Part shown: piece by piece, positions 30,416-41,630 of the stretch
Layout: every line of letters begins with the position of its first letter
How positions within the stretch are numbered: the first letter of the stretch is position 1
Assembly: GCF_016802725.1 (NCBI RefSeq)
Contig: NC_052669.1
Coordinates: 15,294,270-15,358,269, forward strand
Direction: 5' to 3'
Length of the DNA: 64,000 nucleotides
From: Solenopsis invicta
Lineage: Eukaryota; Arthropoda; Insecta; Hymenoptera; Formicidae
The notes under the pieces: generated by a model
Told to the model about the DNA's origin: nothing
Databases searched by the model: none
Seen by the model: the letters and a program-made list of their open reading frames with translations, nothing else
Position numbers and translations under genes: made by a program

Positions 30416-30831
30416 ATGGAATATCTTTTCTGACTTGTGGACGCCATTTGCAATCAACCTTACTTGACCAATTCAGCTCACAAGGGAAACCCTTGAGAAA
30501 TAAATCACCAATGTAACAACTCATGCAGGTAGCATTCCCGGCGAACACCAGCCGCAGGCCGCTGTTTGGCTTTAAATAACAGAAGGCGCGCTCGCGCCTG
30601 TCTAAACGCTGCTACAAAAACAACGCCGCTAACAGCCGAAGACGGCCGTGAACACGAGGCAAACTCGTACGCGATATAAGACCGCGCGCATGCGCATCGC
30701 TGACCAGCCCCAAGAAAAAATCCCTGTGAAAAGCGTGCTTGTACCAGCGGCCGCGGAGGAACGGGAACCCCGAGATGAAATCTCGAGGAAGAACGGAAGC
30801 GCACGGTAACGACCGAGCGCGCGAGCTAGGA

Positions 30832-30870
30832 GGTATAAAAGGCTTCCGCTCGCACGCTCAGCATCCATTC
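30832..30870 (+). promoter_or_regulatory. TATA box and initiator-like core promoter
   Basis: GGTATAAAAGG followed after about 25 bp by CTCAGCATCC in a GC-rich setting. A textbook RNA polymerase II core promoter arrangement, probably belonging to the LTR-like block. Confidence 0.55.
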
Positions 30871-31097
30871 CGCGATCCTGATCCCGATCTGAAACTCCTC
30901 CGGCAGAACAAGCGGTAAAGGTACTTTGCCGCTATCGAGGTACTCAATAGAGCCAACGCTCGAGAGAGCGTAGTTTCCTTTCGTACAACCACTCTGGAGA
31001 CCGAAGGCGGTAAAGGTTTTTTGCCGCCACCAAGGTATTTGATGGCTCCGGGCGGTCCAGATCAGAAAGAAACCCGCGACTTTGCACCGGCTATTAA

Positions 31098-31312
31098 CTC
31101 TTAAACACATATTGAAAATTCCCCTAGATTTTCGATCACTTACTGTGTGAAAACGGATTGAGAAAAAAGAATCGAGCTGGGTGGAAAAAAAGTTTGAAGT
31201 CTCCTCTATCGACTGCTACAATTAATCAACTTTATTGCTTAACTAAAATAAAATGGCACGAAAGCAAAGTTTTTTCGGGAAAGTCTCCCAGACTCACTTA
31301 TGTGTTTAAGAG
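31098..31312. mobile_element. 215 bp MITE with TTAA target duplication
   Basis: Perfect ends CTCTTAAACACATA inverted at both sides, flanked by TTAA (31094-31097 and 31313-31316). TTAA is the piggyBac-type target. It interrupts the GC-rich block, which continues on both sides. A decayed relative is at 24778-25000. Confidence 0.8.
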
Positions 31313-31860
31313 TTAAGCCGAGAACGCACTACGAGCGCGATCGCCGAACGTTTAAAGCACGTCGGGCTAGCCCACGCGTTCGCGCCGTTGGCGCGCCTCG
31401 CGTCCTGCCCCATACCAACGCAACCGCGTCTCGGCACTCGACCGGCCGAAATACTTGAGAAAGCTGACCCCACTTCTAAGAATCGCGAGATTCCCGCTCG
31501 GCTTCACGGCCAAGGCCGTCTGTAAATATCTTGTAAATAGTCTACCGTCCGAAACCATTGTATTCTTTTCCGCACTGCGTTCCTGGTATTATCGCGACTT
31601 ATATCCGTATCGAAATGTAATATTCTTTTTCTGCGCTACCTTCGTTATACTATCGTGAAATATATTTGTATCGAAACGTAATCTGTCTATCCGCGTTTAT
31701 TTCATTTTTCTTAATTGCATTATTGCAACATAGAATTGTATCAAACGCACTATTCAGCAATAAACTCAAACACGTACTGTCAGAACGGATTTATTTTCTC
31801 TCTCTCTCGAACCTATTGCGTTAACCGAACCGCGAGCTGAGTCCGCGCACACAGTAACGG

Positions 31861-32250
31861 AATATCGGTTGTTTCACCGATTTTAATAAAATTTTATGGA
31901 TGTGTAATATTGACTCACATTTTTACTATAGTAAATCCGTTTATTGCGAAACTTAAGTATTCTTGAGAAAATGAAGATTAAATATTTCCAGCATCTATAA
32001 TACCGTTATAGAGAAACGATTGTCGAGTAAGCAACACGTAGCGTGGGGCGTTAGGACTTTGACTGGTACGCTTGGGATCTCAGGTTCGATCCCCGCGGAG
32101 AATTTTATTTTATTTAAATCTTATATTTTTTAATTGTTATATATAATTTTTAAACCGTTTTAAATATAAAATGTTATTTGAAAAATCAAGAAATTTAAAA
32201 ATGCTTTTTTATTATTAAATAAATTAAAATTTCTTATGAACACAAAAAAT
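31861..32250 (+). repeat. tRNA-like interspersed repeat (family B), copy 1
   Basis: Matches the reverse complement of 56390-56810 over about 390 bp, including TTTTAATAAAATTTTATG, TATTTCCAGCATCTATAATA and the central tRNA-like part GGGCGTTAG..CTTGGGATCTCAGGTTCGATCC (B box). The AT-rich tail after the tRNA-like part is also shared. It could be a SINE-like or pol III-derived repeat. Confidence 0.75.
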
Positions 32251-33361
32251 ATATAACAAGAATAAAAGGTCTAAAAAATAAGAACAAAAAATATACACTT
32301 GACAGCAAAATTAAGGGATCACCTATTCTGACTTCGAAAAAGGCGTAATTCAAGAGAATGTAACTTTGTCAAAAATGATTGTAAAAAATATTAAACAAAG
32401 CATTTTAAAGTTTGAAATCTCTAGTTTCGAGATTGATAAGTCATTAAACGATTTACAGATTGTTTACGAAGTTACGCGAATTCAAATAAGGAGTCAAATC
32501 TTAAAATTTTTTACAAACTTTGCAAAGCTTCACGACGCGAAATAAAAATTGCACGCAAATGCGGTTTACAGCATTCGAAAGCGTAGATCTTTACTTTTAA
32601 TTTGCATACCTGTTGAGCGTTGTACGATTTTTTTTCACTGAATTAAACAACATTGAAGTAAAAATGGCCTTTTTTTGCTTCAATATTGAATAATTTAGTG
32701 AATAAAAATCATATAACGCTCAACAAGTACGCAAATTAAAAATAAAGATATACGCTTTTAAACGCTGTAAACCGCATTTTTGGGAAATTTTTATTTTACG
32801 CCGTGGAGCTTTGCTAAGTTCATAAAAAAAATCCAACATATGTCAAAATCTTATAAAAATTTTGCCAAGTTATACAGCGTGAAATAGGACTTCCGTTTCC
32901 GGTAGCGAGAGTGACTGACGTGTGTGTGTGGAGAGTGCGAGTGATAAACAGGTATTAGGGGATAGGGTGAGACGTGGTGGAGTGCGAGGAGGTGAAGGGA
33001 AAGGGAAGGGGCTGGTGGCAGAGGGTGAATAAGGGTAAAGGGCCGGGGGAAGAGAATAGGGAGACATTAGGGATAGTAGGGTTGGGACGGGATTTGGAGG
33101 TTAGACGGGAGAGCAGGTTAGACGGGAGAGCAGGTTTAGAGTGTAGAGAGAAAGCAGAAAAGAGGGAGGGTAGCGACATCGGGCGGTAGAAGTGAGAAGC
33201 AGAGCAGGAGAGAGTAAGTGCAGTAGCGGGAAATTTTGAATTAGAGTAACGTTTGAGTAACCGATTTAATATCTTAATATATGATTTTATATTTTTGCAT
33301 TTGCTACAGCGGTATAATAATTATAAAAATAAGCTAAAATATTATAAAACTTGTTTAAATT

Positions 33362-33392
33362 GTTTTTTTTTTTTTTTTTTTTTTTTTTTTAG
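33362..33392 (+). repeat. Poly(T) tract in an AT-rich part of the LINE leader
   Basis: About 30 consecutive T followed by AG. It lies within 33240-33535, an AT-rich stretch interrupting otherwise purine-rich DNA. It could be an inserted fragment or an intron-like segment. Confidence 0.7.
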
Positions 33393-33645
33393 TAAAAGTG
33401 ATCATCTTAAATATAAAAGAGTCATATTTTCTACAAAAGAAAGAGGGGAAGGGAAAGAAAGAAAAAAAAATACATATGTACATTACTTAAAAGAAATTTT
33501 TGTTTTTCTTTTACAACCCGACTGCAAGTAAATAAACTCGTGAATAGGAAGTAGGCAGGTTAGAGGAAAGACGAGATGGAGGAAGGAAAGGAGGGAAGGA
33601 AGGAGAGAGAAAGGGAAGTAGAGGAGGGGACAGAGGAAGAGGAGG

Positions 33646-34684
33646 GTGGGGAGACCGAGCAAAGCAGAGGGGATGAGGGATAGAGCATATAGTTTATCAC
33701 TGATAGAGGCGTTTAAGAGAGGAGAGAAAAGGAAGGAGATAGATGCATTACAGGCAGATATCTTTAAGAAAAGTATAAAGGTAGTGAGATCGCCGGAAAA
33801 ACAGCTGGAAAGGCAAGAAGAAGGGGGGTTGAGTGAGATATTAAGGGAAGTAAGGGAGGGTTTTAAGGAAATTAAAGCGGAATTAAGAGAGGTAAAGGAG
33901 GGGAAAGCAGAGATGAGGGAATGGATGGAAGAAATGAGGAAAAGATTAGACAGTTTAGAGAAAAGAGTGGAAGAGATAGAGAAAGGTAGGGGGAGGGAGG
34001 AGAAAGAGGAAGGGGATGAGGAAAGGAAGGAAGAGGAAGGGGTAAAGCAGATGGAGAGAGGGAGAAAGGGAGAAATGAAGGAATTAGAAGAAAAGATGAA
34101 GAGAATAGAGTTAGAGGGGGAAAAGAGGAGAAGGGAAGAAAGGAAGAGGAATATAATAGTAAAAGGAGTGAAAGCAAAGGAGAAAGGAATAGAGGGGTTA
34201 AGAAAAGAGATAGAAGAGATAGTGGGGGCAACGGGGGCGACAGCGAGAGTGGAAGGGATAAGGAGTATAGGGAAAAAAGATAAGGAAGGAAGGGAAATGG
34301 TATGGGTAAGATTAGCAAGTGTAGGCATAGAAAATTGAAGTGATGAAAGGAAAAGCAAAGCTGAGGGAAAGAAGGGAGTGGATAGTGGATGATCTGACAG
34401 AAAAGGAGAGAAGGATAGAGTGGTGGATAAGGAAGGAAGCGGAAAGAATAAGGAGGGAAGGTAGGAAAGTAAGAGTAGGTTATATGAAAATATGGATTGA
34501 GGAGAAATTATGGGTATGGGATGAGATTAAGGATGAGTTGAGGGAATGGCACGGAAAAGAAGTAAGAGAATGGAAGGGGGGATGGAGAAGGGTAGAGGAG
34601 TGGAAAAAGAGAAAGAGGATTTTTAGTAGGGAGGTGGACGGAGGGAGAGGGAGAGGGAGAAATAGTTGGAAATATAGAAAATGA
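33646..34684 (+). pseudogene. LINE ORF1 (coiled-coil RNA-binding protein), one frameshift
   Basis: The first frame (33646-34338) has a Lys/Glu/Arg-rich coiled coil from about residue 65 to 170, then RNIIVKGVKAKEKG and EMVWVRLASVG, resembling the RNA-binding central domain of LINE ORF1 proteins. A single-base shift near 34333 moves the frame to 34340-34684, which continues with KAKLRERREWIVDDLTEKER, the C-terminal domain typical of this protein type. The product would normally coat LINE RNA as a chaperone. The true start may be upstream, and the region before 33540 is atypical in composition. Confidence 0.75.
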
Positions 34685-37600
34685 GAAGCATAGGAAAAAG
34701 AGGAGGAATAAGAAAAAAGAGGATGGCAAAAAGTATAAAATAGGCTTTTGGAATGTGGCAGGCATGGAAAATAAAGAGAAGGATTTCAGGGAGAGACTAA
34801 AAGAATGGGATGTAATGTTCCTGAGTGAGACTTGGTTACAGAAGAAGGGATGGGAAAGAGTTCGAAAATGGCTGCCAAAAGGATACGTGTGGGAAGTGCA
34901 AGAGGCGGCAAGGAAGAGTAAGAAAGGGAGGGCAATGGGAGGAATGATTGTGGGGATAAGGGAAGGGATAGGGAGAGAAAAGGATGATAAGGAAAGAAAA
35001 GAGGAGGGATTACAAGCAGTAAAAGTAAATTTAGGGTGAGAGTGGTGGAGACTAATAGGAGTATATGTAAATAGAGATTTGGAGGGAAAAATGGGAAGGC
35101 TGGGAGAGTGGATGGAGGACAGAGAGGAAGGGGTGAGGGTGTTAATAGGAGGGGATTTCAATGCTAGGACGGGGAGAGAGGGGGGAAGAATAGGTGAGGA
35201 TGAAGAGGGAGGAGCAGAACAGGGAAAGAGGAGCTCGAAGGATGAAAAGATGAATAGAGAGGGAAAAAAGCTATGTGGTTATATAGGAGAATTGGGATGG
35301 TCAATATTGAATGGAAGCGTAAAGGGGGATGAGGAGGGGGAATGGACGTATACAGGAGGGAAGGAAGGGACCGTAATAGATTATGTGATCGGGAATGAGG
35401 AGACAAGAAGGAAGGTGGAAAAGATGAAGGTGGAGGATTGGGTAGACTCCGATCATGAGCCGATAACGGTATGGGTGGAGGGAGGAGGCCGGAGGGAAGA
35501 GAGGACCGGGAAAAGGAAAGGGAGAGGAAGAAGGGGGGTTTGGACGGAGAAGGGAAAAAAGAAATTTGAGGAATACCTTGGGAAGAGGGACAGTGATGGT
35601 GAGGAGGTAGGGGAGGTTTGGAGGAAAATGAAGAGAAAAGTAGAAGTGGCATTAGAGAGAGTAGAGAAGGAAGAGAAGAAGGAACGGAGAGGATGGTGGG
35701 ATGAGGAATGTAGGGATAGAAAAAGAGAGGTTATGGAGGAGTTAAAATGGTGGAGGAAGAGAGGGGGAGAAGGGAAAAAATATAAAGAAATGAGAAAGAG
35801 GTACAGGGAACATTGTGAGGAGAAGAAGAAAAAGGAGAGGGAAAGATGGGAGAGGGATATAGAAGGAATAAGATCCGAAAAGGACGTGTGGAAGGTAGTG
35901 AATAAAGGAAGGAGGAAGAGAAAGAGAGTCAGGGAAGGGATTGAAATGGGGGAGTGGGAAAAACACTTTAGAGGGGTGTTGGGGGGAGTAGAGTGGAGGA
36001 TAAGAGGGGAGGTAATGGGGAGAGGGGTCGAGGAGGAAGAAGAGATTAGTAGAGAGGAAATTGGTAGGGCGATAAGGAGATTGAGGGACGGAAAAGCGGC
36101 AGGAGGGGATGGGATTACGAATGAAGTATGGAAATATGGGGGAAAAGAAATAAGGGAATGGCTGTGGGAGATATGTAATAGAGTGTGGAAGGGAGTGGGA
36201 TGGCCGGAAGATTGGAGAGAAGGGATAGTGGTACCGATAGTGAAAAAGGAGGAGGGGGAAAAGGTAGAAGACTATAGGGGGGTTACGCTTACGCAAACGG
36301 CGTATAAAGTGTACGCGGCGGTTTTGGCGGAGAGATTGAGGGAAGAAGTAGAAAATAAAGGGATATTACCACCGAGTCAAACGGGGTTTAGGAGAGGAGT
36401 AGGAACGATAGATCACATATACGTATTAAATTATTTAATAAATAAGAAAATAGCGGAAGTAAAAGGCAAAATAGTAGTTATGTTCGTGGATATGAAAGCA
36501 GCGTTTGACTCGGTGGATAGGGAGATACTGGTACAGACAATGAGGAGAAAAGGAGTGAGAGAGAGTCTGGTGGTAAGGTGTGAGGAAGTTTTGGAGGAAA
36601 CAATAAGTAGAGTAAGGGTGGGGGAAAGAGAGGGGGGAAACTTTTGGACAAATAGAGGAGTGAGACAGGGATGTCCGTTGAGCCCATGCATGTTCACACT
36701 ACTACTAGCGGATTTGGATGAGGAATTGGAGAAGGGGGGATGGGGGGGAGTAAAGGTGAAAGGAAGAAAAATTTATTCCCTGGCATATGCGGATGATGTG
36801 GCGGTGGTGGCAGAGGATGAAGCAGGGATGAAAGGGTTAATAAAAACATTAGAAGAATATGTAGAACAGAAAAGATTAGAAGTAAATGTGGAGAAGACAA
36901 AAGTGTTGAGGTGTAGAAGAGGGGGTGGGAGACAGAAAAAGATAATATGGAAATGGAAAGGAAATGAAATAGAGGAAGTGAAAAGGTATAAATATTTGGG
37001 CTACATGATGATGGCAAATGGGGGACAGAAAGAACATATAGAGGAGAGAGTCAAAAAAGGAGCGGTGGTGATGAGAGAAGTATGGGGAATAGGGAAAAGG
37101 AAATTTGGAAAGAACTGGGCTAGAAGGATGTGGTTATTTGATAGGTTGGTATGGACGGTGGTTAGCTATGGGGCAGAAATTTGGGGGTGGAAAGAAAGGG
37201 AAAAGGTAGAGAGGATACAGGACAGGTACTTGAAATGGGTAATAGGGGTGGGAAGGTACACACCGGGGTACACGGTAAGGGAGGAGATGCAGAGGGAAAA
37301 ATTAAGGGGAAAGGCAGGAATGAGGGCATGGAGTTATGAAAAGAAACTGGGAGAAGGAGGAGGGGGGGAGTTGGCAAGGTTGTGTTGGGAGGAGATAAGA
37401 GGTAGAGCGAAGGAGGGGAAGGTGATGGGAAAATGGGAGGAAGAAAGAAGAAGTTTCTATGAAGAAAAGAGCTGGAACATCAAGAAGATAGAAAAGTTGA
37501 GAGAAGAGGGAGGGTTAAGGGGGGAAGAGGTGTTGGCAAGAGAGAGGAGGCGGCAGGAAGAGGAAAGGTGGGAAAAAATTAGGAGCTCGAAGTTCAACAG

Positions 37601-37880
37601 ATGGTACAGCAGAGTGAAGGGAAAGGGAGTGCCGGAGTACTTGAAGAGGGATTGGAAAGAGGAAAGATGGAAAAGGATTGCGAGGTTTAGGTTAGGAGAT
37701 GGTATGAGAGGAGGTAGATACTGGGAAGAGAAAGAGAAAAGAAAGTGTAGGATATGTGGATGGGGAGAGGAAACGTGGGAGCATATATGGGAGGAATGCA
37801 CGGATTGGGGGACGGAGAAGGGATGGCAGGAGATGGTAGGAGAGGTTTTAGGTGAGAGGGGGAGGGAGAAGTTTGGATGA
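34680..37880 (+). pseudogene. LINE ORF2: APE endonuclease and reverse transcriptase, one stop
   Basis: The N-terminal endonuclease reads IGFWNVAGM, LSETWLQKKGW, GGMIVGIREG, IGVYVN, LIGGDFNARTG and SDHEPI. One TGA at 35037-35039 interrupts it; the frame then runs 933 codons to 37880. RT motifs are VEDYRGVTL, FVDMKAAFDSVDRE, RQGCPLSPCMFTLLLADL and LAYADDVAVVAE (catalytic Asp pair), followed by the thumb region with VNVEKTKVL. Near the C-terminus is C-x2-C-x7-H-x4-C (CRICGWGEETWEHIWEEC). If the stop is real the copy is dead, but it is otherwise almost intact. Confidence 0.9.
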
Positions 37881-38619
37881 GAAAATTGGAGGAGATGCGG
37901 GAGGGAGGAGGGTGGCTGGGTATGAATAAGAGTGTAGAAGGAAGAGAGGAAAGGGTGGAAGAAAGCGGCGGAAACGGATGTCCAAAGAATGAGTGTGGAG
38001 GTGTGGATGGATGAGTGATTTTTCTCTCTCTCTCTCTCTCGTGTGTTGTAAAAGAAGCAATGAATAAAAAGGTTGAAACTATGTAAGCGGAGCGGAAGGT
38101 TGCAATGTACTCCGCAAGGAATAAAGTACCTACTACTACAGCGTGAAATAAAAATCGCACACAAATGCAGTTTACAGTATTTGAAAACGTGAATCTTTAC
38201 TTTAATTTGTGTATTTGTTGAACATTGTACAATTTTTTATTACTGAGTTATTCAACACTAAAGCAAAAATGGTTCCTTTTTTCAATGTTGAATAAATTGA
38301 TGAATAAAAATCATATAACGCTCAAGAAGTACGCAAATTAAAGATAAAAATTTACGTTTTCGAACGCTGTAAACTGCATTTGTGTGCGATTTTTAATTCA
38401 CGTCAGATAAACTCGCAAAATTTGTAATAAATTTTGCTGCAACTGTATTTTTATCGGTACAGCTCCGTAAAAAATCAGTATATATTTTTAAAGTCGATAT
38501 TAAAAATATGTAGAAACATTAAGCTTTAAAATGTGTTTTGAAGCATTTGATTTATCATGTTACACTCTCTTTTGGAGAGTAACTGTATATGATCTTTTAA
38601 TTTTGCTGTTGATCGCTCA

Positions 38620-39050
38620 CTTAATCTTTGCTGAAGTCAATACTTGAACTTTAAATACTGTAAAAAAAATTGTAAAACGATCTTCCAGGACACATTTTAA
38701 AGGACGAAACCTTTTGATTATTTAAGTTGATTTTTCTTGAAGATTTTTTTACACTAAAAATGAAGTAAGAAATTTAAGAAATATAGTTTACAGCGTTCGA
38801 AAGCGTGAATTTTTATCTTTATGGGGATGCTAAAGTGAAAGGCAAACTCAATCGAGGTCGATAATACAGTTTCCGTCCATTGTACGCGGGGACCGCTCGT
38901 TAATCGCCAAACCTGTAGGCGTATTCTGTAACTCTTAACGACAGCTAGGGATATCGTTACGTGTCATTGCGCAGCTTTTTTTATTATGTATAATATGTGC
39001 GCAACGACGCTGTAATGATACCAAATTGTCGTTATGAAGTTAAAGAATAG
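38620..39050. other. No gene recognised; partial palindromic pieces
   Basis: Contains the partial third copy of the 280 bp unit (38778-38815) and a CGCGGGGACCG..TAATCGCC segment (38888-38920) related to the outer end of the palindrome at 39505-39843. Confidence 0.45.
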
Positions 39051-39104
39051 GTCTACTAAGGTGCCACAGCAGGTGGTGTGGCGGCGAGGTGAGGAGGGAG
39101 AACA

Positions 39105-39415
39105 TAAAGTAGGATAAAAGTAGGATAAAGAGACCGAACTTCATGCTCAGAGAGTAATCAAAGTGGACCCGAATTTTGTCGTAAAAATGAGTTTGGTATT
39201 TGGTCATTTGCGTCGCATGATCGTTAATACTACCATTTCTATTGGTTCTAAGCATGATGGATATTCTCATCACGGGTTCTATGAACTATTAACCAACAGA
39301 AACTGTAGTACTAACGATCATGCGACGCGAGTGATCAAATACCGAACTCATTTTTACGACGGAATTTGGGTCTACTTTTACTACCCAAAGTTTGGTCTCC
39401 TTATCCTACTTTCTG
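39105..39415. repeat. Palindrome, arms about 120 bp
   Basis: AGTAGGATAA..GAGACC(G/A)AAC and GTCGTAAAAATGAGTT(T/C)GGTA recur inverted, with ACGATCATGCGACGC at the inner ends. Arms are diverged by roughly 10%. Confidence 0.75.
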
Positions 39416-39504
39416 AGGGAGAAGCAGCAACTAGCCAGCAGCGGTGTAAGATTCCCGTTCTTAGCCGTTTGTTCCCTTGTTCGTTCGCCCCGCCGCCAGC
39501 ACCT

Positions 39505-39843
39505 AGCTAGGCGATCACTAGACGGTTCCTGCCACGCCTTGGGTAGGGAAAATACGTACTCATTCACCGATTTTACTAATTTTTATCGGTGACTATTGTG
39601 AATTTTGAAAAAATTGGTAAAAGATTCTTCTTCTCAATTTGACTTGCTCTATCAACTCACGAGAGCATAAGTGAACTTTAACACTCTGATATCCTGTATA
39701 TACATATAGAAAAGAAGAAAAATCCTTTATTTTTTTTTCAAAATTCGCAATAGTTACCAAGATAAAAATTAGTAAAGTCGGCAAACGAGCACGTACTTTT
39801 CTTACCCATCGCGTGCGGGGACCGTCCAGTAGTCGCCTAGTTA
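39505..39843. mobile_element. 340 bp palindromic MITE
   Basis: Ends CTAGGCGA(T/C)(C/T)ACT.GACGGT are inverted at both sides; inner arms contain ACCGATTTTACTAATTTTTATC and its complement. No coding capacity. Confidence 0.7.
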
Positions 39844-40224
39844 GGAGCAGACCGCATGGAATGAAAGGGAGTTGTCAGGATAGGAACGAAGGAGGCAGAT
39901 CTCTCTTCATCATTTTATTCTGAATTTGTTCAAGCGAGAGCAACTCGAGGTCCTTATGCCTTATGTTGATAAGACTGGAATCTTCTTATACGTAGAAGCC
40001 GGTGGAATAACACCACAAAATGGCGGGAACAAATGCGACGCAATGCCTGTTGCTACGCGCGCAAATGCGGGAAATTGCTAACAATGGCTGACGCAATCTT
40101 GCATGTAACAAGCACACGGAGACAAATGTCCTTCGCTAATCCGAGGCAAACAGAATGATGAATCGTTGTCGAGAGACGAGGATGTCTGTAGTTATGCACT
40201 ACGATGCACCACTGCATGTGTGCG

Positions 40225-40425
40225 AACCGTCGTCGAAAAATGGGGAAATGCGCGTAAGCGCGAATACAAAACCGTCACTAAGAGAAAGACGGGGAAATGC
40301 GCAGAAACGCGAGTGGGAACCGTCGTCGAGAGAGATGGGGAAATACAAGAAAGCGCGAATGCAGGATTTCATTGCCAAACCGTTGTTGAGAGACGGAAGA
40401 GCGCGGATATGCGGGTCAACTATCG
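40225..40425. repeat. Degenerate ~47 bp tandem repeat
   Basis: Four units begin AACCGT(C/T)(G/A) and contain GGGGAAATGCGC or GGGGAAATAC and (A/G)GCGCGAAT-like cores. The two + strand frames across it are repeats rather than clear genes. It may belong to the LTR of the neighbouring gypsy remnant. Confidence 0.55.
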
Positions 40426-40479
40426 ACAATGCAACTGCTGTTCTAAAGGAACAATTTCAACTGATGTAATGATACGACT

Positions 40480-41630
40480 CAACGCATCAACATACATCAT
40501 TTTCTCACCTTTACGATGAATTAATTTAAATTTGTAATTTTGTAAACGCAATATCCACCGAGCAATGCATGGGTTTAAATTTGCTTTGTTGACAGCATAG
40601 ACGATCGCATGTCAGTCTGAAATAATGGTAAATTCTAGACCGTAGAGGTAGAGGTGAAACGTCTCAACGGCTTTGATTATAGCGAGCATTTCGAGTTCGT
40701 ATGAATACCTACTTTCGGCATCATTGGTAACTAAAGTACGCAACTGGGGCCCAAAGTTTTGACTCTTGCTTTTACAAAATTGCGGCAAATGCTACCAAAC
40801 TAGAATCCATATGAAGTTTAGTCTCGACTGTAGGGTTATATAAGCTCAATACAGCAGGAGCTGTAGTTAAAGCTTATTTTAACGAATGGAAAGCTTTTAA
40901 CAGTCATCACTGAAATGGAAAGTAGTACCCTTTTTGACAAGAGAATACAAGGGTTTAGCCTTCACAGCAAAAGCAGAAACAAATTTTCTAAAGTTGTTTG
41001 CTAATTACAAAAATCGTTGAACTTCATGAACGTTCTTCGGAACGGGAAATTTATTAACCGAGTCAATATGACGATCACTTAAAGTGATACTACTCTCTGA
41101 TACTAACAATAAGTATTCTAAAAATTCTACTTTCTGAGAAATTGATATTTGTCATAGTTAACATTAAAGGAATAAGAGTTTGAGTAACATCAACACTTAA
41201 GAGAGAATTACCAAATTTTCCTCGACAGTATAAGTCGGAATCAAAATATTATCAATATAAACCAAGATTTTATTGGCACGAATCAAAGGTTGAAGGATAT
41301 GTGAAAGGCGCTTCTGAAACTCGGCAGGAGCTTCTGAATAACCAAAAGGTAACTTGAGATACTTGAACCGTCCAATGTAGCGAACAAAAAATATTTTGTT
41401 AAGTCAGGGTGAATCACGATTGAATGAAAACTTTTAATTATATCTAAAAGAGTAAGAACAAAACGATTTCCAAATCTGGAAAAAAAAATCTTTTATAATT
41501 GGAAATGGATACTATTGTTTAACAATATGTGAGTTTAACGGTTGTAAATCGACACAAAGTTTTAATTTTCCATTTCTTTCGCAAACTGGAAAGATACGCA
41601 AGCAATATGGAGAAGTACTCTTTTTAATTA
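40480..41630 (-). pseudogene. Gypsy RT and RNase H remnant (same family as 1.8-4.0 kb)
   Basis: The minus strand from 41630 reads KKSTSPYCLRIFPVCERNGK and KLCVDLQPLN, then FKYLKLPFGYSEAPAEFQKR, ILVYIDNILIPT (YIDD changed to YIDN), and near 40700 the RNase H block SRYSYELEMLAIIKAVETFH and YVDALSR at the end. Multiple stops and shifts are present. GYSEAPAEFQ is shared with the remnant at 1.8 kb. The RT ends abruptly at 41631 against a TGTAACGC sequence that looks like an LTR start. Confidence 0.8.

Larger units (their letters stand above)
30420..31858 (+). mobile_element. Candidate LTR-like block interrupted by a MITE
   Basis: A GC-rich block contains a TATA box (GGTATAAAAGG, about 30832-30842) and a downstream CTCAGCATCCATTC initiator-like site, and about 900 bp later an AATAAA signal (CAATAAACTC near 31760). 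Promoter followed by polyadenylation signal fits an LTR (U3-R-U5). GGAATATC occurs at both ends (about 30418 and 31859), but clear TG..CA ends were not established. Alternatively it is a host promoter region. The MITE at 31098-31312 lies inside. Confidence 0.4.
32887..38136 (+). mobile_element. Full-length APE-type LINE (non-LTR retrotransposon)
   Basis: 5.25 kb flanked by a 14 bp duplication TACAGCGTGAAATA (32873-32886 and 38137-38150). It has a 5' leader, ORF1 (coiled coil), ORF2 (APE endonuclease, RT, zinc motif), a 3' UTR with AATAAA at 38119-38124, and a short TAC-repeat tail. The coding strand is remarkably purine-rich. One frameshift in ORF1 and one stop in ORF2 are the only obvious lesions. 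The clade cannot be fixed by eye. Confidence 0.9.
32296..38615. repeat. Old inverted-end element enclosing the LINE
   Basis: GACAGCAAAATTAAGGGATCA at the left and the complement of AACAGCAAAATTAAAAGATC at the right are inverted ends. Next to them lie two copies of a ~280 bp palindromic unit (32535-32820 and 38143-38400), each with GCGTGAAATAAAAAT(T/C)GCAC and AATCATATAACGCTCAA(C/G)AAGTAC. A third partial copy is at 38778-38815. The LINE inserted at the start of the second unit. Confidence 0.6.

Noticed and set aside
32870..38164. Long minus-strand Ser/Leu/Pro-rich frames opposite the LINE
   Set aside because: They are the complement of the purine-rich LINE coding strand, which rarely gives stops in antisense. 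No domain is visible.
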